From: Saccharothrix coeruleofusca
Lineage (GTDB): Bacteria > Actinomycetota > Actinomycetes > Mycobacteriales > Pseudonocardiaceae
Reading direction: 5' to 3'
NCBI RefSeq assembly: GCF_014648515.1
Contig: NZ_BMRG01000010.1
Span: 134,309 to 198,308, forward strand
DNA: 64,000 nt
Within the stretch, counting starts at the first letter, position 1; each line of letters starts with the position of its first letter. Position numbers and translations under genes: made by a program. Positions 18,600 through 27,843 of this stretch are shown here, piece by piece. The notes beneath the pieces were generated by a model, which searched no databases, was not told where the DNA came from, and saw only the letters and a program-made list of their open reading frames with translations.

Positions 18600-18768
18600 T
18601 GGGGTGCTCTTCCCCCGACCGTCCACACGACACACCTCCGGGTGAATCCCGCACCGCCAACCGGAACTGGCTGCGGGCGGGGTCACCTGCTCTTCCCCGG
18701 TGCGGCCCGCCGCCGCGAGCGCTCCGGGGCGCTGGACACCGCCCCGCGCCCCGCGCAGAATCCCGGCC

Positions 18769-19710
18769 ATGGCCCACCCCGACGAGCTGGCGGCACTGGA
18801 CCTGTACTCGGTCTGGACAACGGCGCCGGACCTGCGGGAGGTGTTCGACCCGTTCTCCTTCGAGCAGCGGATGGCCGCCTACCGGCTGATGATCGACAAC
18901 ACCAACCCGGCGGACCGGTTCGGCGCCGACAACCGGCACAACCCGTTGTGGGGATTGATGTTCCAGCACCAGTGGCAGTTCCGCACCGGCCGCCTCGGCG
19001 CGAGCGCGCGGCGGGACGGGCGGATCGACCCCGACGCGCCGTGGGGCTACGGCAACTACACCCTCTGCGTCGTCCCGTGGCTGGGGGCCGTGGCCGCCGG
19101 GGTGGTGCCCGCCCTGCCGGTCGCCGACCCGCCGACCCGCTCCCGGTTCCGCTACGCGGTGGGCGGGACCGCACCGGCGGAGCTGGTCGACGCGGTGGCC
19201 GACTGGCGCGCCTACTTCACCCTGGTCGACGGGAGCGGGCAGGCGGACCCGGAACCGGCGCGCATGGCGCTGTGGAAGGCGCACAAGACGTGCCTGGACG
19301 TGGTCGTCGACGCGATCGCCGACATCGACGCCGCGCCGTGGCCCGAGCTGGAGATCACCTTCCTGCGCGGCTGGTGCCGGATGGTCGACTACCTGTGGGC
19401 GGCGGCGTGGCCGACGGACTTCGGCTTCATGACCGCGCACGGCCTCGACGTGCTGCCGGAGTCGCTGCTGGCCACACCCGAGGACGTGCGCGCCCTGCCC
19501 GACAGGACCCGCCGCAACGTGGCCAACGTCCTGCGGCTGGCGACCACCCCGAAGTGGCGCTACCGCTTGAACCTGGCGCTGTGGCGGCGGGTCATGCGCA
19601 CCCGCGAAGCGCGCGAGCGGGTGCTGCCGCTGCTCGACGCGGTGTTCGACCCGCGGCCGGACAACGCCGCGCAGCGCCGCCGACTGCTGGGCTACCTGCT
19701 GCGCCCCTGA
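18769..19710 (+). CDS. LEG1-domain-like protein, 313 aa
   Basis: The segment RMAAYRLMIDNTNPADRFGADN followed by NPLWGLMFQHQWQFRTGRL is strikingly like the LEG1 (liver-enriched gene 1 / C6orf58) family, which in animals has ILWGLPLQYGWQYRTGRL in the same order. The bacterial protein has no obvious signal peptide and no membrane helix, and contains several Trp and Cys. LEG1 function is poorly known even in animals, so I assign no activity. ATG18769 was preferred over 18700, since the upstream codons are Pro/Arg-rich shadow sequence. The 3' end overlaps the converging hydrolase gene by 19 bases. Family call is from memory of the motif. Confidence 0.7.
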   Translation: MAHPDELAALDLYSVWTTAPDLREVFDPFSFEQRMAAYRLMIDNTNPADRFGADNRHNPLWGLMFQHQWQFRTGRLGASARRDGRIDPDAPWGYGNYTLCVVPWLGAVAAGVVPALPVADPPTRSRFRYAVGGTAPAELVDAVADWRAYFTLVDGSGQADPEPARMALWKAHKTCLDVVVDAIADIDAAPWPELEITFLRGWCRMVDYLWAAAWPTDFGFMTAHGLDVLPESLLATPEDVRALPDRTRRNVANVLRLATTPKWRYRLNLALWRRVMRTREARERVLPLLDAVFDPRPDNAAQRRRLLGYLLRP

Positions 19711-20609
19711 TCGCGGGGACCGGGCCACTCGGCGCACAGGCAGCCGACGCCCCGCTCGACCCACTCCGGCAGCCGCCATTCGGGGTGCCTCTGGACCATC
19801 AGCGCCCGGACCTCCTCGGCGATGGTCTCCTCGGGCACGGCCGAGTCCCGGCGCGCCCAGGTCTCGTCGCGCAGTTCCACGAGGTAGTCCCGGACCTGGG
19901 TGAGCAGGCCGGTGTCGCCGACCGCGCCGTGACCGGGAACCACGACGCGGGGCCGCTCCCCGACGAGGCGTTCCACGACCTCGATCCAGCGGATGCCGGA
20001 GACGTCGGTGTCGTGCGGCGGGAACCACGGGAAGATCGCGAACTGCCCCGCCTCCGCCAAGTCGCCGGTGAACATCACGTCCGCGTCGGGGACGGTGACC
20101 ACCTGGTCGCCCTTGCTGTGGGCGCGCCCGGTGGGCCGCAGCAGCACCACCCGGCCACCCAGGTCGAGTTCGCGGGTTCCGTCGTAGGTGCTGTCCGGCA
20201 CCGGAATCCCGGTGCCCTCCAGTGCACGCGCGACCGGTTCGCCGAGTTGCCGGAACATCGCGAGGTAGCCCTCGCCCTTGACCGCCAGGTCCTCCGCCTG
20301 CGCCGTGTTGACCAGGTACGTCGCCTCCCCGGCGAACACCCGCGCGCCGAACGCGTGCTCGGGGTGGAAGTGGGTCGTGGTCAGGTAGAGCCTGCGGCCG
20401 TTGGCGTACTCGGAGGCGAACGCCAGCACGGTCTCGGCGTTGCGCGGCCCCAGACCGGTGTCGACGACCAGGACCGAGTGCGTTCCGCCGATCACCCCGA
20501 TGTTGGGCACGAGGTCCACGTCCCGGTTCGGGATCACCACCACGTCGCGGGCCAACTCCTGGACGTCGGCGATCTCGACGACGGGATCGGGGAACGGGTA
20601 CTCGGACAT
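19692..20609 (-). CDS. Metallo-beta-lactamase-fold hydrolase
   Basis: A 305-residue soluble MBL-fold enzyme. Seen: strands leading to VLVVDTGLG, the metal-binding HFHPEH at 80-85 (an HxHxEH variant of HxHxDH), a downstream GRAHSKGD motif, TGDLAE and VPGHG, giving a complete dinuclear metal site. The HxHxEH variant and overall pattern are similar to the quinoprotein-relay/SoxH group rather than true beta-lactamases. No signal peptide. It starts at ATG20609 and is divergent from a LysR gene, with a palindrome between, so it is the likely target of that regulator. The substrate is unknown. Confidence 0.87.
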   Translation of the reverse strand: MSEYPFPDPVVEIADVQELARDVVVIPNRDVDLVPNIGVIGGTHSVLVVDTGLGPRNAETVLAFASEYANGRRLYLTTTHFHPEHAFGARVFAGEATYLVNTAQAEDLAVKGEGYLAMFRQLGEPVARALEGTGIPVPDSTYDGTRELDLGGRVVLLRPTGRAHSKGDQVVTVPDADVMFTGDLAEAGQFAIFPWFPPHDTDVSGIRWIEVVERLVGERPRVVVPGHGAVGDTGLLTQVRDYLVELRDETWARRDSAVPEETIAEEVRALMVQRHPEWRLPEWVERGVGCLCAEWPGPRDQGRSR

Positions 20610-20699
20610 GGTGCGTCTCCTCGACAACTGCGGTGCGGTTGATCGACTCCAGTGCAGCACCGCGCGGAGCCCGCGGTCCAAGACCGGTTCCGCATCGCC

Positions 20700-20716
20700 G
20701 ATACCCGGCGGGTATC
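20700..20716. promoter_or_regulatory. LysR-type operator palindrome
   Basis: GATACCCGGCGGGTATC is a perfect inverted repeat with 7-base arms and 3-base centre, ten bases before the LysR start and 91 bases upstream of the divergent hydrolase gene. It contains ATAC-N7-GTAT, the classic T-N11-A LysR recognition layout. It is the best candidate for the binding site controlling both genes. Confidence 0.65.
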
Positions 20717-20726
20717 TTCGGCGGTG

Positions 20727-21578
20727 ATGGAACTGCGGACGCTGCGCTACTTCGTGGCCGTCGCCGAGGAGCTCCACTTCGGCCGGGCCGCCGCGCGGCT
20801 CCACATGAGCCAGCCGCCGCTGAGCCGGGCGATCAGGCAGTTGGAGACCGACCTCGCCGCCACCCTGCTGCGGCGCTCCGCCGCGGGGGTCGCGCTGACC
20901 CCGGCGGGCGTGGCGCTGCTGGACGAGGCCCGCGCGCTGCTCGACCAGGCCGAGCGGGCGCGCGTGCGGGTGGCCGCGGCGGCGGGCGCCACGACCATCG
21001 CGGTGGGCATCCTGGGCGAGATCGGCGACCCCGGCGTGGCGCGGCTGGCCGCCGCCTACCGCCGCCGCCACCCGGACGTGGAGGTCCACGTCCGCGAGAC
21101 CGACCTGACCGACCCCACCTGCGGGCTGCGCGCCGGGCTGGTGGACATCGCGCTGACCCGAGGTCCGTTCGACGGCACCGGCCTGGTGGTGCGCGAGTTG
21201 CGCGCCGACCCGGTCGGCGCGGTGCTGCGCGCCAGCGATCCGCTCGCCCGCCGCGACCACCTGGAGCTGGCCGACCTGGCCGACCGGCGCTGGTTCCGGT
21301 TCCCCGACGGCACCGACCCGGCCTGGCGGTCGTACTGGAGCGGCGGCGAGCCCCGCGAGGGCCCGGTGGTGCGCGCCGTCCAGGAGTGCAGGCAGGCCGT
21401 GCTGTGGAACGGCACGGTCGGACTGGCCCCGCTCGGGCACGACCAGCCCGAGGGGCTGGTCGTGGTGCCGGTGGTCGACATGGCGCCCAGCCCGGTGGTG
21501 CTGGCCTGGCACGAGGCGAACACCAACCCGCTGGTCGGGTCGTTCGCCCGGATCGCGGCGGCCGCGTACCGCGACTGA
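20727..21578 (+). CDS. LysR-family transcriptional regulator
   Basis: A 283-residue LTTR. The N-terminal winged helix-turn-helix is textbook (ELRTLRYFVAVAEELHFGRAAARL then SQPPLSRAIRQLETDL). It is followed by a type 2 periplasmic-binding-like effector domain, of which VAVGILGEIGDPGVARL begins strand one. ATG20727 is used; GTG20724 is possible. Divergent from the MBL-fold hydrolase, with a LysR-type palindrome just upstream. By the usual rule for such pairs it probably controls the hydrolase and itself in response to a small ligand. Confidence 0.92.
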   Translation: MELRTLRYFVAVAEELHFGRAAARLHMSQPPLSRAIRQLETDLAATLLRRSAAGVALTPAGVALLDEARALLDQAERARVRVAAAAGATTIAVGILGEIGDPGVARLAAAYRRRHPDVEVHVRETDLTDPTCGLRAGLVDIALTRGPFDGTGLVVRELRADPVGAVLRASDPLARRDHLELADLADRRWFRFPDGTDPAWRSYWSGGEPREGPVVRAVQECRQAVLWNGTVGLAPLGHDQPEGLVVVPVVDMAPSPVVLAWHEANTNPLVGSFARIAAAAYRD

Positions 21579-21761
21579 TCCTGCGGTCCGCCGGGGATTG
21601 GTCCGAATTCCCGAGGAGGGGCACCGCATTAATGCGAAACGTGGTCGAGAAACTGCGCTTGGTGTTCACACCTCGGTGTTCATAACAGTGCGGTGTCGGC
21701 CGTATCGCCGTACGCGCCACGAACGATGATCAGCGTGATCGGTTCGGTGTGCGGAAGGGGA

Positions 21762-24700
21762 ATGGCTGTGGCGAGCAACGACGCTGCTCCGGATCAGCGA
21801 GGCGCGGCGGTTGATCGGGCGATACGGCTCTTCCAGTTCCTCGCGCGCAGCCAGCAGCTCAAGTCGAACTCGCCCCGCACCACCGACAGCTACGACTCGG
21901 TGCTGTGGTTCGGGCGGCTGCCCGAGCACCCCGCCATCCGGTCCGCCCACCGCGCGGAGGCGCCGGAGGCCGGTGACGCCCTGCTCGTGGTCGAACGGGT
22001 TCCGCACCAGGAGCCGCCGGAGCCGGCGGAGGAGCTGCGGCCGTGGCTGGACGGGGCGTGGGACGACCCCGACGACGCGCCGCGTCTGAGGGAGTCGATC
22101 GGCGAGGGCGAGCGGCGCACCGCGCTCGACGACGCGCCCGAGATCCGCGAGGCCCACGCCGAGTGGGAGGCCCGCTGGACGCGGTGGGCCGAGCGCGAGC
22201 GGGCCGACCGGCCCGCGCGGGAGGTCTACAACGACCTGTTCTCCACCTACGTCACCGCGACCGGGCACGGCGAGGAGCTGGAACTGGTCGTCGGCGCGGG
22301 CTGCCTGTCGTGGTCGCCGCCCGGCCACCCCGTCGTGCGGCGGCACCTGGCCACCGCGCCCGCCGTGATCCACTTCGACGACGCCACCGGGCGGCTGGCC
22401 GTCCACCAGGCCGAGGCCGCGGACGGCCTGAACGTCGAGCTGGACATGCTCGACCCCGGCCGCGTGGCCAACCCCCAGCACGTCGCCCGGATCAGGAACG
22501 AGGCCCGCGAGGTCACCACCGCCGCCCTGCACCGCGGTGTCGTGGGCGAGGTGCTGCGCAAGCTGGTGCACGCCCTCGACGGCGATGCCGCCTACGTGGA
22601 CGAGGACGACGTCCAGAAGCCCGGCCCGCACGCCGTGGCGGCGTTCGCGCCCGCCCTCGTCCTGCGCAGGCGCTCCCGGCAGGGGATCGTCGACATCCTC
22701 GACTCCGTCGCCGCGCAGCTGGGCGAGTCCGGTGTCGTCCCGGACGGCCTGCTCCCGCTGGTCGACCCGGACCACCGGCCCGCCGCGCGGCGCTCGCCCG
22801 AGCCGGGGGCGCTGGTCGAGCTGGACACCGAGCCCTTCCTGCCGCTGCCGGTCAACGAGCGCCAGCTGCGCGTCCTCACGCAGGTCGACGCCAAGGCCCA
22901 GACCCTGGTCCAGGGCCCGCCCGGCACGGGCAAGACGCACACCGTCGCCGCACTGCTGTCCCACCTGCTCGCGCAGGGCAAGCGCGTCCTGGTCACCGCG
23001 CACACCGACCGCGCGCTGAAGGAGGTGCGGGCGAAGCTGCCCGAGGCCATCGCGCCGCTGGCCGTCTCGGTCGTCGGCTCCTCGCGCTCGGACCTGGCCG
23101 ACCTCAAGGTCGCCGTGGAGCGGATCAGCGACGTGGCGGGCGAGTACGACGCGGGCGCCGCGCGTCGGGCCATCGACGAGCACCTCGCGGCCATCGAGGC
23201 CCTCCGGGCACGTCGCGCCGGGCTGTACCGGCGGCTGCTCGACGCGCGCGGCGAGGAGGTGACCGAGCACGAGGTCGGCGACTACCGCGGCACGCTCGCG
23301 GCCATCGCGCGGCGCGTGGAGGAGGAGCGGGAGCGGTTCGGCTGGCTGGCCGACCTGGTCACCACGGGCGGTGCCGCGCCGTCCCCGGTCCCGGCGGGCG
23401 ACATCGCCGAGTGGCACCGGAGCGTGGTGGACGACGCGCTGATCGCCGACGAGCCCGAAGCCCGGCTCAGGTTGCTGCCCCTGACCGACGTGCCCGCCCC
23501 CGAGGAGTTCTTCGCCCTGGTGATCGCCGAGCGGCGGGCCATCGAGGCCGAGGAGGGGCACGGCGAGCTCACCCGGCACACCGCCTTCGACGCCGTCCGC
23601 GGGCTCGACCAGGCCACGCGGACCGCGCTGCGGCAGCGGCTCAACGGCTTCGCGCGCGAAGCCGAGGACCTGTCGCGGCGGCGCGAGGAGTGGATGGACG
23701 ACGCGCTGTCCGACGTGCTGTCCGGCCGCGCGAACCACTGGCGGTCGCGCGGAAACCAGGTCGCCCAGCTCATCGGGCGCGTCGAACCCCTCGTCGACCG
23801 GCTCGGCCCGCTCACCGAGGTGCGCGTCGGCCCCGGTGACACGGGCGCGCTCGTCGCGCTGGCCGGCACGCTCCGCACGCACGTCGGCGACGGCGGCGGG
23901 CTCAAGACCAACCCGGACGGCTCGCCCAAGATCGGGGCGTTCACCTCGAAGGCGGTCAAGCAGGCCCAGCCGCTGTTCCAGGCGGTGCGCGTCAACGGCG
24001 TCCCGCCCACCACCGCCGACCAGCTCGACGCGTTCCTGATGTGGGCCGAGGCCACCAGGGCGCTGGACGCGCTGGACCGGGCCTGGCCCGACTCGGTGCG
24101 CATCCCCGCCGAGGACACCCTCAGCGAACGGCTCCAGTGGCACGTGACCGAGCTGGCGCAGCTGCGCCGCGTGCTGGCGCTGGGTGAAGCCCTCGAAGCC
24201 GAGGAGCGCGGCCTGGCGGAACTGGGCCTGCCCCGTCCGAACTGGGACGACCTCGACGCCGTGCAGACCTACGCCCGGCTCGTCGACGCCGCCACCGCGT
24301 CCGACGCCCGCACCGCCGCCACCCTGCCGCTGCTGGAGGTCGCGCGCACCACCGCCGAGGTGGCGCGGTGGGCCGACGCCGCGCCGTGCGTGCGGCACCT
24401 GGCGCGGGCCGCCGAGGAGCGCGACCACGAGTCCTACGCGGTCGCGCACCACAGGCTGGTGCGCCTGACCGAGGTCGCCGGGCTGGTGCGCCGCCGGGAC
24501 GAGATCGCGGCGGCGCTGGCGCGGCTGCTGCCCAGGGTGCACGAGGCCGTCTCGGCGGACCCGCGCGACCCCGCCTGGGCGCAGCGGCTGGCCGACTGGG
24601 ACGCCGCGTGGGCGTGGGCCGTGGCGCGGGAGTGGGTGCTCGGTCGCGGCGACGCGGACGTCAACGCCCTGCAGGCCGAGGTGCTGCACGTCGAGGAGCA

Positions 24701-26954
24701 GGTGCGCGGCCGGGTCGAGCGGCTGGCGGCCGAGCGGGCGTGGGCGCACGCCGTGTCGCCGGAGCGGCTGTCCGGCAAGGCCCGCGCCGACCTGCTCCAG
24801 TACGCCCAGCTGGTCAAGCTGCTCGGCAAGGGCACCGGCGTGTACGCCGAGCAGCGCAGGGCCGACATCAAGGCCGCCATGGACCGCTGCCGCCCGGCGG
24901 TGCCGGTGTGGATCATGCCGATCTACCGGATCGCCGAGCAGTTCCGCGTCCAGCCCGACATGTTCGACGTGGTGATCGTCGACGAGGCGTCGCAGGCGGG
25001 CCTGGAGGCGACGTTCCTGCAGTACCTCGCACCCAAGATCGTGGTCATCGGCGACGACAAGCAGGTCTCGCCCACGGCCGTGGGCGTCGACCGGCAGCAG
25101 CTGCGCGACCTCGCCGACCAGTACCTGTGGGACGACCCCTACCGCGCCACCTGGCAGGAACCCAAGTACAGCCTGTTCGACCACGCCAAGAAGCTGTTCG
25201 AAGGCATGATCACGCTGGTCGAGCACCGGCGCTGCGTGCCCGAGATCATCGGTTTCTCCAACCGGATCGCCTACGAGCCCGACGGCATCCGACTGGTGCC
25301 CGTGCGCCAGTACGGCGCGGACCGCCTGGAGCCGGTCAAGCCGGTGTTCCTCGACAACGGCTACGAGCGAGGCTCGACCGACAAGGTCAACCCGGTCGAG
25401 GCGGACGCCATCGTCGACCAGATCGAGAAGTGCGTCGCCGACCCGCGCTACGACGGCCTGACCTTCGGCGTCGTGTCGCTGCTCGGCCGCGCCCAGGCGA
25501 AGGCGATCGAGAAGCGGCTGCTGGAGCGCATCCCGCCGGAGGAGTGGCGGGCGCGCGAGCTGCGCTGCGGGGACTCGGCGGACTTCCAGGGCTCCGAGCG
25601 CGACGTGATGTTCCTGTCCATGGTCAAGGCGGCGGAGCCGGGCAAGCGGATCGGCGCGCTGACCCAGGACATGTACGTCCAGCGCTTCAACGTCGCCGCC
25701 TCCCGCGCCAAGGACCAGATGTGGGTGTTCCACTCCCTGCGCCTGTCCGACCTCGGCAACCCCGAGGACATGCGGTTCCAGCTGCTCGACTACTGCTACG
25801 CGCTGTCCGGGCGGGCGGAAGGCGTGGACGGGGCCAGGAGCACGGCCGTGCCGGAGGACCGGAAGGTGGAGCCCTTCGACTCGCTGTTCGAGCAGCGGGT
25901 GTTCAACCGGCTGGTCGACCGCGGGTACAGCGTCGTCCCGCAGTTCCCGGCCCAGGGCTACCGGATCGACCTGGTGGTCGTGGGGGCCAAGGCCAGGCTG
26001 GCGGTCGAGTGCGACGGCGACGCCTGGCACGGGCCCGACGCGTACGAGCGCGACATGGCCAGGCAGCGGGACCTGGAGCGGTGCGGCTGGCGGTTCTTCC
26101 GCATCCGCGAGTCGGAGTTCTACGCCGACCGGCCCGCGGTGCTGGCCCGGCTGTGGGACGCCTTGCACGAGCTGGAGATCCACCCCTCCGGGTGGACCTC
26201 GGACGGTGACGACCCGTCGGCCGGGGCGCCCGCACCGGAGGCGGTCGCGTCGGAACCCGTGGTGCCTGAACCGGTGGTGGCTGCGCCGCGACCGGTGGTG
26301 CCCGGACCCGCCGCTCCGGTGCAGGCCGTGCGCGCACCGGTGGTTGTCGCGCCCGCCGTCGTGGAGCACGTCGTGGAGCACGTGGTGGAGCACGAGGACG
26401 AGCTGCCGCCCGTGACGGTCGCCGAATCGGTGGCGGCCCCCGTCGGGGGTTCCGTGCTCGCCCCGTACGAGGAGTTCGACGGGACCGTGATCCAGGTCGG
26501 CGGGGCGTCGCGGCGGGAGCTGCTCGACGGCCTGGTGCGCATCGTCGCGGCCGAGGGGCCCGTGCTGGGCAGCAGGCTGCACACCGCCTACGTCCGGGCC
26601 TCGGGCTCGATCAGGGTCACCAAGCAGATCGCGGGCGAGCTGAACAAGGCCATCTCCCAAGCGGTGCGCGAGGGCAAGCTGGTCGAGGACAACCCGCTGC
26701 GCGAGAGCTGGGTCAGGGCGCGCACGTACCGGCTGCCCGACCAGCCGGAGGTGCGGACGCGCCACCTGGGGCCGCGCTCCCTCGACGAGGTGCCCCCGAG
26801 CGAGCTGGCGGCGCTGCTCGACCACGTGGCCGAGCGGAACGGCAACCTCGGCCAGGAGGCGTCGCGGCGGGCCGTGCTGGAGCTGCTCGGCCTCAAGCGG
26901 CTCACCGACAACGTCAGGAGCCGTTTCGTCGCGGTCGAGGCGCTGCGGTCCTGA
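21762..26954 (+). CDS. Giant SF1 helicase with PD-(D/E)XK nuclease domain
   Basis: A 1730-residue DNA/RNA helicase-nuclease. Seen in order: unassigned N-terminal 380 residues; Walker A GPPGTGKT (about 385-392); a long helical insertion; Walker B DEAS (Asp1074); motif III GDDKQVSP (about 1097); motif IV EHRRCVPEI; motif V FQGSERDV; motif VI NVAASRAKD. These are UPF1/DNA2-like SF1 features. Then an MTES_1575/DUF559-like nuclease core (about 1371-1470) with RIDLVV and LAVECDGDAWH as probable D and ExD active-site strands, a Pro/Val-rich linker, and a DUF3320-like C-terminus. Families of this architecture often act in anti-phage defence. It is a lone gene with a good GGAAGGGG site. Defence is inference. 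Confidence 0.9.
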   Translation: MAVASNDAAPDQRGAAVDRAIRLFQFLARSQQLKSNSPRTTDSYDSVLWFGRLPEHPAIRSAHRAEAPEAGDALLVVERVPHQEPPEPAEELRPWLDGAWDDPDDAPRLRESIGEGERRTALDDAPEIREAHAEWEARWTRWAERERADRPAREVYNDLFSTYVTATGHGEELELVVGAGCLSWSPPGHPVVRRHLATAPAVIHFDDATGRLAVHQAEAADGLNVELDMLDPGRVANPQHVARIRNEAREVTTAALHRGVVGEVLRKLVHALDGDAAYVDEDDVQKPGPHAVAAFAPALVLRRRSRQGIVDILDSVAAQLGESGVVPDGLLPLVDPDHRPAARRSPEPGALVELDTEPFLPLPVNERQLRVLTQVDAKAQTLVQGPPGTGKTHTVAALLSHLLAQGKRVLVTAHTDRALKEVRAKLPEAIAPLAVSVVGSSRSDLADLKVAVERISDVAGEYDAGAARRAIDEHLAAIEALRARRAGLYRRLLDARGEEVTEHEVGDYRGTLAAIARRVEEERERFGWLADLVTTGGAAPSPVPAGDIAEWHRSVVDDALIADEPEARLRLLPLTDVPAPEEFFALVIAERRAIEAEEGHGELTRHTAFDAVRGLDQATRTALRQRLNGFAREAEDLSRRREEWMDDALSDVLSGRANHWRSRGNQVAQLIGRVEPLVDRLGPLTEVRVGPGDTGALVALAGTLRTHVGDGGGLKTNPDGSPKIGAFTSKAVKQAQPLFQAVRVNGVPPTTADQLDAFLMWAEATRALDALDRAWPDSVRIPAEDTLSERLQWHVTELAQLRRVLALGEALEAEERGLAELGLPRPNWDDLDAVQTYARLVDAATASDARTAATLPLLEVARTTAEVARWADAAPCVRHLARAAEERDHESYAVAHHRLVRLTEVAGLVRRRDEIAAALARLLPRVHEAVSADPRDPAWAQRLADWDAAWAWAVAREWVLGRGDADVNALQAEVLHVEEQVRGRVERLAAERAWAHAVSPERLSGKARADLLQYAQLVKLLGKGTGVYAEQRRADIKAAMDRCRPAVPVWIMPIYRIAEQFRVQPDMFDVVIVDEASQAGLEATFLQYLAPKIVVIGDDKQVSPTAVGVDRQQLRDLADQYLWDDPYRATWQEPKYSLFDHAKKLFEGMITLVEHRRCVPEIIGFSNRIAYEPDGIRLVPVRQYGADRLEPVKPVFLDNGYERGSTDKVNPVEADAIVDQIEKCVADPRYDGLTFGVVSLLGRAQAKAIEKRLLERIPPEEWRARELRCGDSADFQGSERDVMFLSMVKAAEPGKRIGALTQDMYVQRFNVAASRAKDQMWVFHSLRLSDLGNPEDMRFQLLDYCYALSGRAEGVDGARSTAVPEDRKVEPFDSLFEQRVFNRLVDRGYSVVPQFPAQGYRIDLVVVGAKARLAVECDGDAWHGPDAYERDMARQRDLERCGWRFFRIRESEFYADRPAVLARLWDALHELEIHPSGWTSDGDDPSAGAPAPEAVASEPVVPEPVVAAPRPVVPGPAAPVQAVRAPVVVAPAVVEHVVEHVVEHEDELPPVTVAESVAAPVGGSVLAPYEEFDGTVIQVGGASRRELLDGLVRIVAAEGPVLGSRLHTAYVRASGSIRVTKQIAGELNKAISQAVREGKLVEDNPLRESWVRARTYRLPDQPEVRTRHLGPRSLDEVPPSELAALLDHVAERNGNLGQEASRRAVLELLGLKRLTDNVRSRFVAVEALRS

Positions 26955-26968
26955 CGCCCGTGGCCCGG

Positions 26969-27730
26969 TCAGCTCGCCGGGGGCTGCTCGGGCGCTGTGA
27001 GCTGGTCGGGCACTGGGTGGCCAGTGGCGCGGCGCAGGTCGTCGAGGCCGCCGCGGGCGTCCTCGGTGACGATCCGCTCGGCCTCGGCGGAGTCGCCCGC
27101 GCGCAGCGCGCGGACCAGCGCGCGGTGGCTGGCGTAGCGGTCGACGCCGAAGCGGTCGTCGGCGGTGACCCGTTCGAGCAGGCGGGTCCGGCGTTCGGCG
27201 CGGGAGAAGACGCTGGTCTGCTCCAGCAGGCGGGCGAGCACGGGGTTGCCCGCGCACGCGGTCACCGTGTCGTTGAAGCGCTGCATGGTGTCCAGCAGCG
27301 CCGTGATCTGCCGGTCGGCCGACCGGCCGGCGGCGCGGTGCTGCTGGACGAGGATCGCCAGGTCGTCGGCGTCGTCGAGGATTTCGTCCAGGTGGTCCAG
27401 CTGCGCGGGCGTGGCGTGCCGGGCGGCGAACCGGGCGACCAGGCCGCGCAGCGCGACCTGCACCTCGGCCAGGTCCTGGACGGCGGCCTCGCCGATGGTG
27501 GCGACGACGACCGTGCGTGGGCCGGTGCGCTCGACCAGCCCGTCCTGCTCCAGCCGTCGGATGGCCTCGCGGATCGGCGTCGGGCTGACCGAGAGCCGTT
27601 CGGCCAGGCCGCGCTCGGTGATCCGCTCGCCGGGGCGCAGCTCACCGGAGCCGATGGCCTCGTGCACGGCGCGGTAGGCGCGGTCGGCGAGCGTCTCGGT
27701 GGTCAGCTCGTGCAGCGGAGGCCTGGGCAT
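26969..27730 (-). CDS. GntR-family regulator, FadR/FCD type
   Basis: A 253-residue repressor. The N-terminal winged HTH is clear (AYRAVHEAIGSGELRPGERI, LAERLSVSPTPIREAIRRLEQDGLV). The all-helical C-terminal part has the Asp/His spacing of an FCD ligand-binding domain (RFNDTVTACAGNP, HRALVRALRAGD), which in this family binds a carboxylate with a metal. It converges on the helicase with a 14-base gap and no evident terminator. Its start is near the DJ-1 gene's terminator, so the target is not obvious from position. Confidence 0.9.
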   Translation of the reverse strand: MPRPPLHELTTETLADRAYRAVHEAIGSGELRPGERITERGLAERLSVSPTPIREAIRRLEQDGLVERTGPRTVVVATIGEAAVQDLAEVQVALRGLVARFAARHATPAQLDHLDEILDDADDLAILVQQHRAAGRSADRQITALLDTMQRFNDTVTACAGNPVLARLLEQTSVFSRAERRTRLLERVTADDRFGVDRYASHRALVRALRAGDSAEAERIVTEDARGGLDDLRRATGHPVPDQLTAPEQPPAS

Positions 27731-27791
27731 GGCCTGATCCTAGCTTTGCGATGACAACCGCAGGTCGGAACTCCCAAGCGTCTTGCTACAG

Positions 27792-27828
27792 CGCCGCACG
27801 GCCTCGGCGAGGGTGAGGCCGTGCGGCG
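27792..27828 (-). terminator. Strong hairpin downstream of the DJ-1/PfpI gene
   Basis: Fourteen-bp perfect stem, CGCCGCACGGCCTC with GAGGCCGTGCGGCG, and a nine-base loop, 15 bases past the stop of the leftward PfpI gene. No T-run follows on the minus strand. It separates the MarR-PfpI transcript from the GntR gene. Confidence 0.75.
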
Positions 27829-27843
27829 GGATGTGGACGCCCG

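Noticed and set aside
21666-27257. 1860-codon frame antisense to the helicase
   Set aside because: The composition is typical of a shadow frame (Gly/Arg/Pro/His-rich) and it runs through a GntR gene on the same strand; the plus strand carries all the helicase motifs.
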